A stretch of 64,000 nucleotides of DNA, taken from assembly GCF_905233635.1 (NCBI RefSeq), contig NZ_CAJODG010000004.1:48955-112954 (forward strand), read 5' to 3'. This stretch comes from Selenomonas sp. AE3005. GTDB taxonomy: Bacteria > Bacillota > Negativicutes > Selenomonadales > Selenomonadaceae. The translations under genes and the position numbers were made by a program. Positions 62,234 through 64,000 of the stretch are shown here, one piece after another; positions within the stretch are counted from its first letter, which is position 1, and every line of letters starts with the position of its first letter. The notes below the pieces were generated by a model. It was not told the origin of the DNA. It made no database searches and saw only the letters and a list, made by a program, of their open reading frames with translations.

Positions 62234-62959
62234 ATGTTTAAGGTAATAGAACGACTGTTAAAAGATAAAATCGCTACCGAAGAACTGTCTTTCAGCGGCA
62301 GTGAGCGTTATCGGGGAAAGATAACCGGCAACTGTCCGCAGAACTTGCGGGCAGCTTGTGCCGCTGCGTGCCCGGTTGGTGCCTTTCAGCCGGCTGAAAA
62401 CGAGGCCGGTTATACTATTGACTACCGGCGCTGTATTTTCTGTGGGGCCTGCGTGGGCAAGGCGATGGGCGCCATTAAGCATGAAAACAGCGATGCCATG
62501 CCCGTACTCACGGAAACGGCGGCTGAAGTAACGGCCGCGGCTATCAAGCAAAAACTTGGCCGCAGCCTGCATGTGCGTCATCTGGACGCTGGTTCCTGCA
62601 ATGCCTGTGACTTTGAAATGGGCGCCATGTCCAATCCTGTTTATGACCTGCACCGCTTTGGTGTTCATGTTGACGCGTCACCGCGCCATGCTGACCTGCT
62701 TATGGTTACTGGTGTAGTGACACGCAATTTGGAACAGGCGCTGAAAATGTCTTATGAGGCCATGCCCGAGCCTCGCCTCGTCATGGCATGCGGTGCCTGT
62801 GCTGCCGGCGGCAATACTTACGGCGAAAGTTACGCTATTGTCGGGGCTGCCGACAAGGTAGTGCCGGTCGATATTTATATCCCTGGCTGTCCGCCGCGTC
62901 CGGCGGCGATGATTGCCGGCCTGCTCGCGGCAGCAGATATGCTGAAAGCAAAAATGTAA
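62234..62959 (+). CDS. hyfI: Ferredoxin-small subunit fusion (HyfI/NuoB-like with N-terminal Fe-S domain)
   Basis: This 241-residue protein joins an N-terminal ferredoxin-like domain (residues 30-85) to a NuoB-like small subunit (from about 110). The ferredoxin has Cys at 34, 42, 46, 67, 70 and 73; the fourth Cys of the second motif is Ala77, so one [4Fe-4S] cluster (C67, C70, C73, C46) can form and the second cannot. The NuoB part has GSCNACDFEM, MACGACAAGG and PGCPPRPAAM, the proximal cluster ligands. AGGAGAG precedes the ATG. It ends the operon. Confidence 0.9.
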   Translation: MFKVIERLLKDKIATEELSFSGSERYRGKITGNCPQNLRAACAAACPVGAFQPAENEAGYTIDYRRCIFCGACVGKAMGAIKHENSDAMPVLTETAAEVTAAAIKQKLGRSLHVRHLDAGSCNACDFEMGAMSNPVYDLHRFGVHVDASPRHADLLMVTGVVTRNLEQALKMSYEAMPEPRLVMACGACAAGGNTYGESYAIVGAADKVVPVDIYIPGCPPRPAAMIAGLLAAADMLKAKM

Positions 62960-62970
62960 GTAAACACGAG

Positions 62971-63012
62971 AAACTGCCCTGTAATATTGCAGGGCAGTTT
63001 TTTCTTTTTCTT
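62971..63012 (+). terminator. Terminator after hydrogenase operon
   Basis: A perfect 11-bp stem AAACTGCCCTG/CAGGGCAGTTT (62971-62981, 62990-63000), then a T-run. Confidence 0.9.
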
Positions 63013-63067
63013 ATCACTGACAGACAATTCCAATAAATAACATTATTTAAATTTGAACAGAAAATAG

Positions 63068-63096
63068 TTGACATTTATGGAAAAATAAGCTAATAT
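63068..63096 (+). promoter_or_regulatory. Promoter for pckA
   Basis: TTGACA (63068-63073), 17 bases, TAATAT (63091-63096). The leader would be about 73 bases. Confidence 0.75.
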
Positions 63097-63175
63097 AATA
63101 CGCGTGGTGAGAAACAAAAAGTGAAAAGCTTCTCAATCTGCAAAGTATCTTTTTATGAAAGAGGTTGAATGTAAA

Positions 63176-64000
63176 ATGGCAAACATCGATCTTAGCCAGT
63201 ATGGTATCACTGGTACGACTGAAATTCTCCACAATCCGTCCTATAAGACGCTTTTTGAAGAAGAAACTAAAGAAGGCTTAACTGGATATGAAAAGGGTCA
63301 GGTTTCCGAGCTGGGCGCCGTAAACGTCAAGACCGGTATCTTTACTGGCCGTTCTCCTAAAGATAAATTCATCGTTGACGATGAGACTTCCCATGACACT
63401 GTTTGGTGGGATTCCGAAGATTATCATAACGATAACCACAGAGCTACGCCGGAAACCTGGAACGCTCTGAAAGAAATCGCCAAGAAAGAACTGTCCAACA
63501 AGAAACTCTACGTAGTAGACGCTTTCTGCGGTGCCAACAAAGACACGCGCATGGCTGTCCGCTTCATCGTAGAAGTTGCATGGCAGGCCCATTTCGTAAC
63601 GAATATGTTCATTCAGCCGACGGAAGAAGAACTGGCTAACTTCAAGCCGGACTTCGTTGTTTACAACGCCTCCAAGGCTAAGGTAGAAAACTACAAGGAA
63701 CTGGGCCTCCATTCCGAAACGGCAGTTGTATTCAACCTCACGAGCCGTGAACAGGTTATCATCAACACCTGGTACGGCGGTGAAATGAAGAAGGGTATGT
63801 TCTCCATGATGAACTACTTCCTGCCGCTCAAAGGCATTGCTGCTATGCATTGCTCCGCCAATACGGACAAGCAGGGCCAGAACACGGCTATCTTCTTCGG
63901 TCTCTCCGGCACGGGTAAAACCACCCTGTCCACGGACCCGAAACGTCTCCTGATTGGTGATGACGAACACGGCTGGGATGATGAAGGCGTATTCAACTTC
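63176..64000 (+). CDS. pckA: Phosphoenolpyruvate carboxykinase (ATP), 3' partial
   Basis: The first 275 codons of the ATP-type enzyme, which interconverts oxaloacetate and PEP, are present and the frame is open to the right edge. [19 protein letters not shown] (substrate site), [26 protein letters not shown] (P-loop) and [16 protein letters not shown] are intact. AAAGAGGT precedes ATG 63176. Codon use is that of a highly expressed gene. In rumen and gut fermenters the enzyme often works in the carboxylating direction. Confidence 0.97.
   Translation, partial: MANIDLSQYGITGTTEILHNPSYKTLFEEETKEGLTGYEKGQVSELGAVNVKTGIFTGRSPKDKFIVDDETSHDTVWWDSEDYHNDNHRATPETWNALKEIAKKELSNKKLYVVDAFCGANKDTRMAVRFIVEVAWQAHFVTNMFIQPTEEELANFKPDFVVYNASKAKVENYKELGLHSETAVVFNLTSREQVIINTWYGGEMKKGMFSMMNYFLPLKGIAAMHCSANTDKQGQNTAIFFGLSGTGKTTLSTDPKRLLIGDDEHGWDDEGVFNF

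Noticed and set aside
1..64000. tRNA or rRNA genes
   Set aside because: I looked for T-loop GGTTCGAAT-type signatures and conserved 16S/23S blocks and found none; a tRNAscan run would be decisive.

Overview
The window reads as a chromosome segment of a Gram-negative-staining Firmicute of the class Negativicutes, most likely a Selenomonas-type member of the Selenomonadaceae. Three things point there: an outer-membrane porin with an N-terminal SLH domain (24736-26055); a 393-residue lysine/ornithine decarboxylase that resembles the Selenomonas ruminantium enzyme as I remember it (54117-55298); and Firmicutes gene order throughout (cdaA-cdaR, ireB-ruvX-DUF1292-mltG-trmR-trhP, yacL-ispD-ispF-cysS-mrnC-rlmB-sigH, rimP-nusA-ylxR-ylxQ-infB-rbfA-nrnA-truB-ribF). 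All calls were made by eye from sequence and translations; no database search was run.

Layout. 1-7013: end of cdaA, cdaR, an FAD oxidoreductase, then the ireB-to-trhP block (cell-wall and tRNA-wobble functions). 7014-8613: an accessory insert made of a large palindromic repeat followed by a very AT-rich membrane acyltransferase whose N-terminus contains a CAAA tetranucleotide tract, a probable phase-variation switch. 8614-14940: acyP, aroQ, an Xaa-Pro peptidase, PAP2 phosphatase, SIMPL protein, an unknown membrane protein, a lipid-linked oligosaccharide flippase and a lipid kinase. 15038-22493: carD, yacL, isoprenoid genes ispDF, cysS, mrnC, thyX, rlmB, sigH. 22620-28071: an SLH porin flanked by two paralogous secreted clostripain (C11) proteases. 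28068-36645: SAM-I riboswitch and metK, an orphan, hisF-hisIE, rnjA, HU, an EF-G paralogue and a DUF441 membrane protein. 36764-36953: a MITE-like element. 36989-43463: a DUF3298 exported protein, FMN riboswitch with ribD-ribE-ribBA-ribH, a phosphodiesterase, hslO. 43512-43664: a possible small RNA and an overlapping promoter, then a LuxR-type regulator. 44641-52536: the rimP-to-ribF translation operon. 52575-53852 (minus strand): a solitary tyrosine recombinase and the small rpmB gene. 54117-55489: decarboxylase plus a small protein. 55674-62959: a six-gene membrane-bound group-4 [NiFe]-hydrogenase operon. 63176-64000: the start of ATP-dependent pckA.

How the genes work together. Much of the window is housekeeping: translation, RNA decay, riboflavin, isoprenoid, SAM and histidine synthesis. 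The envelope theme recurs: c-di-AMP signalling, IreB, MltG, flippase, lipid kinase, SLH porin and the decarboxylase, whose cadaverine or putrescine product in Selenomonas is attached to peptidoglycan and is what SLH domains bind. The hydrogenase and pckA fit a fermentative anaerobe that disposes of reductant as H2 and uses C4 metabolism. The most novel-looking items are the CAAA-repeat acyltransferase, the protease-porin-protease cassette, and the simplified hydrogenase with a large subunit that ends at the usual maturation cleavage point and a ferredoxin-small-subunit fusion.
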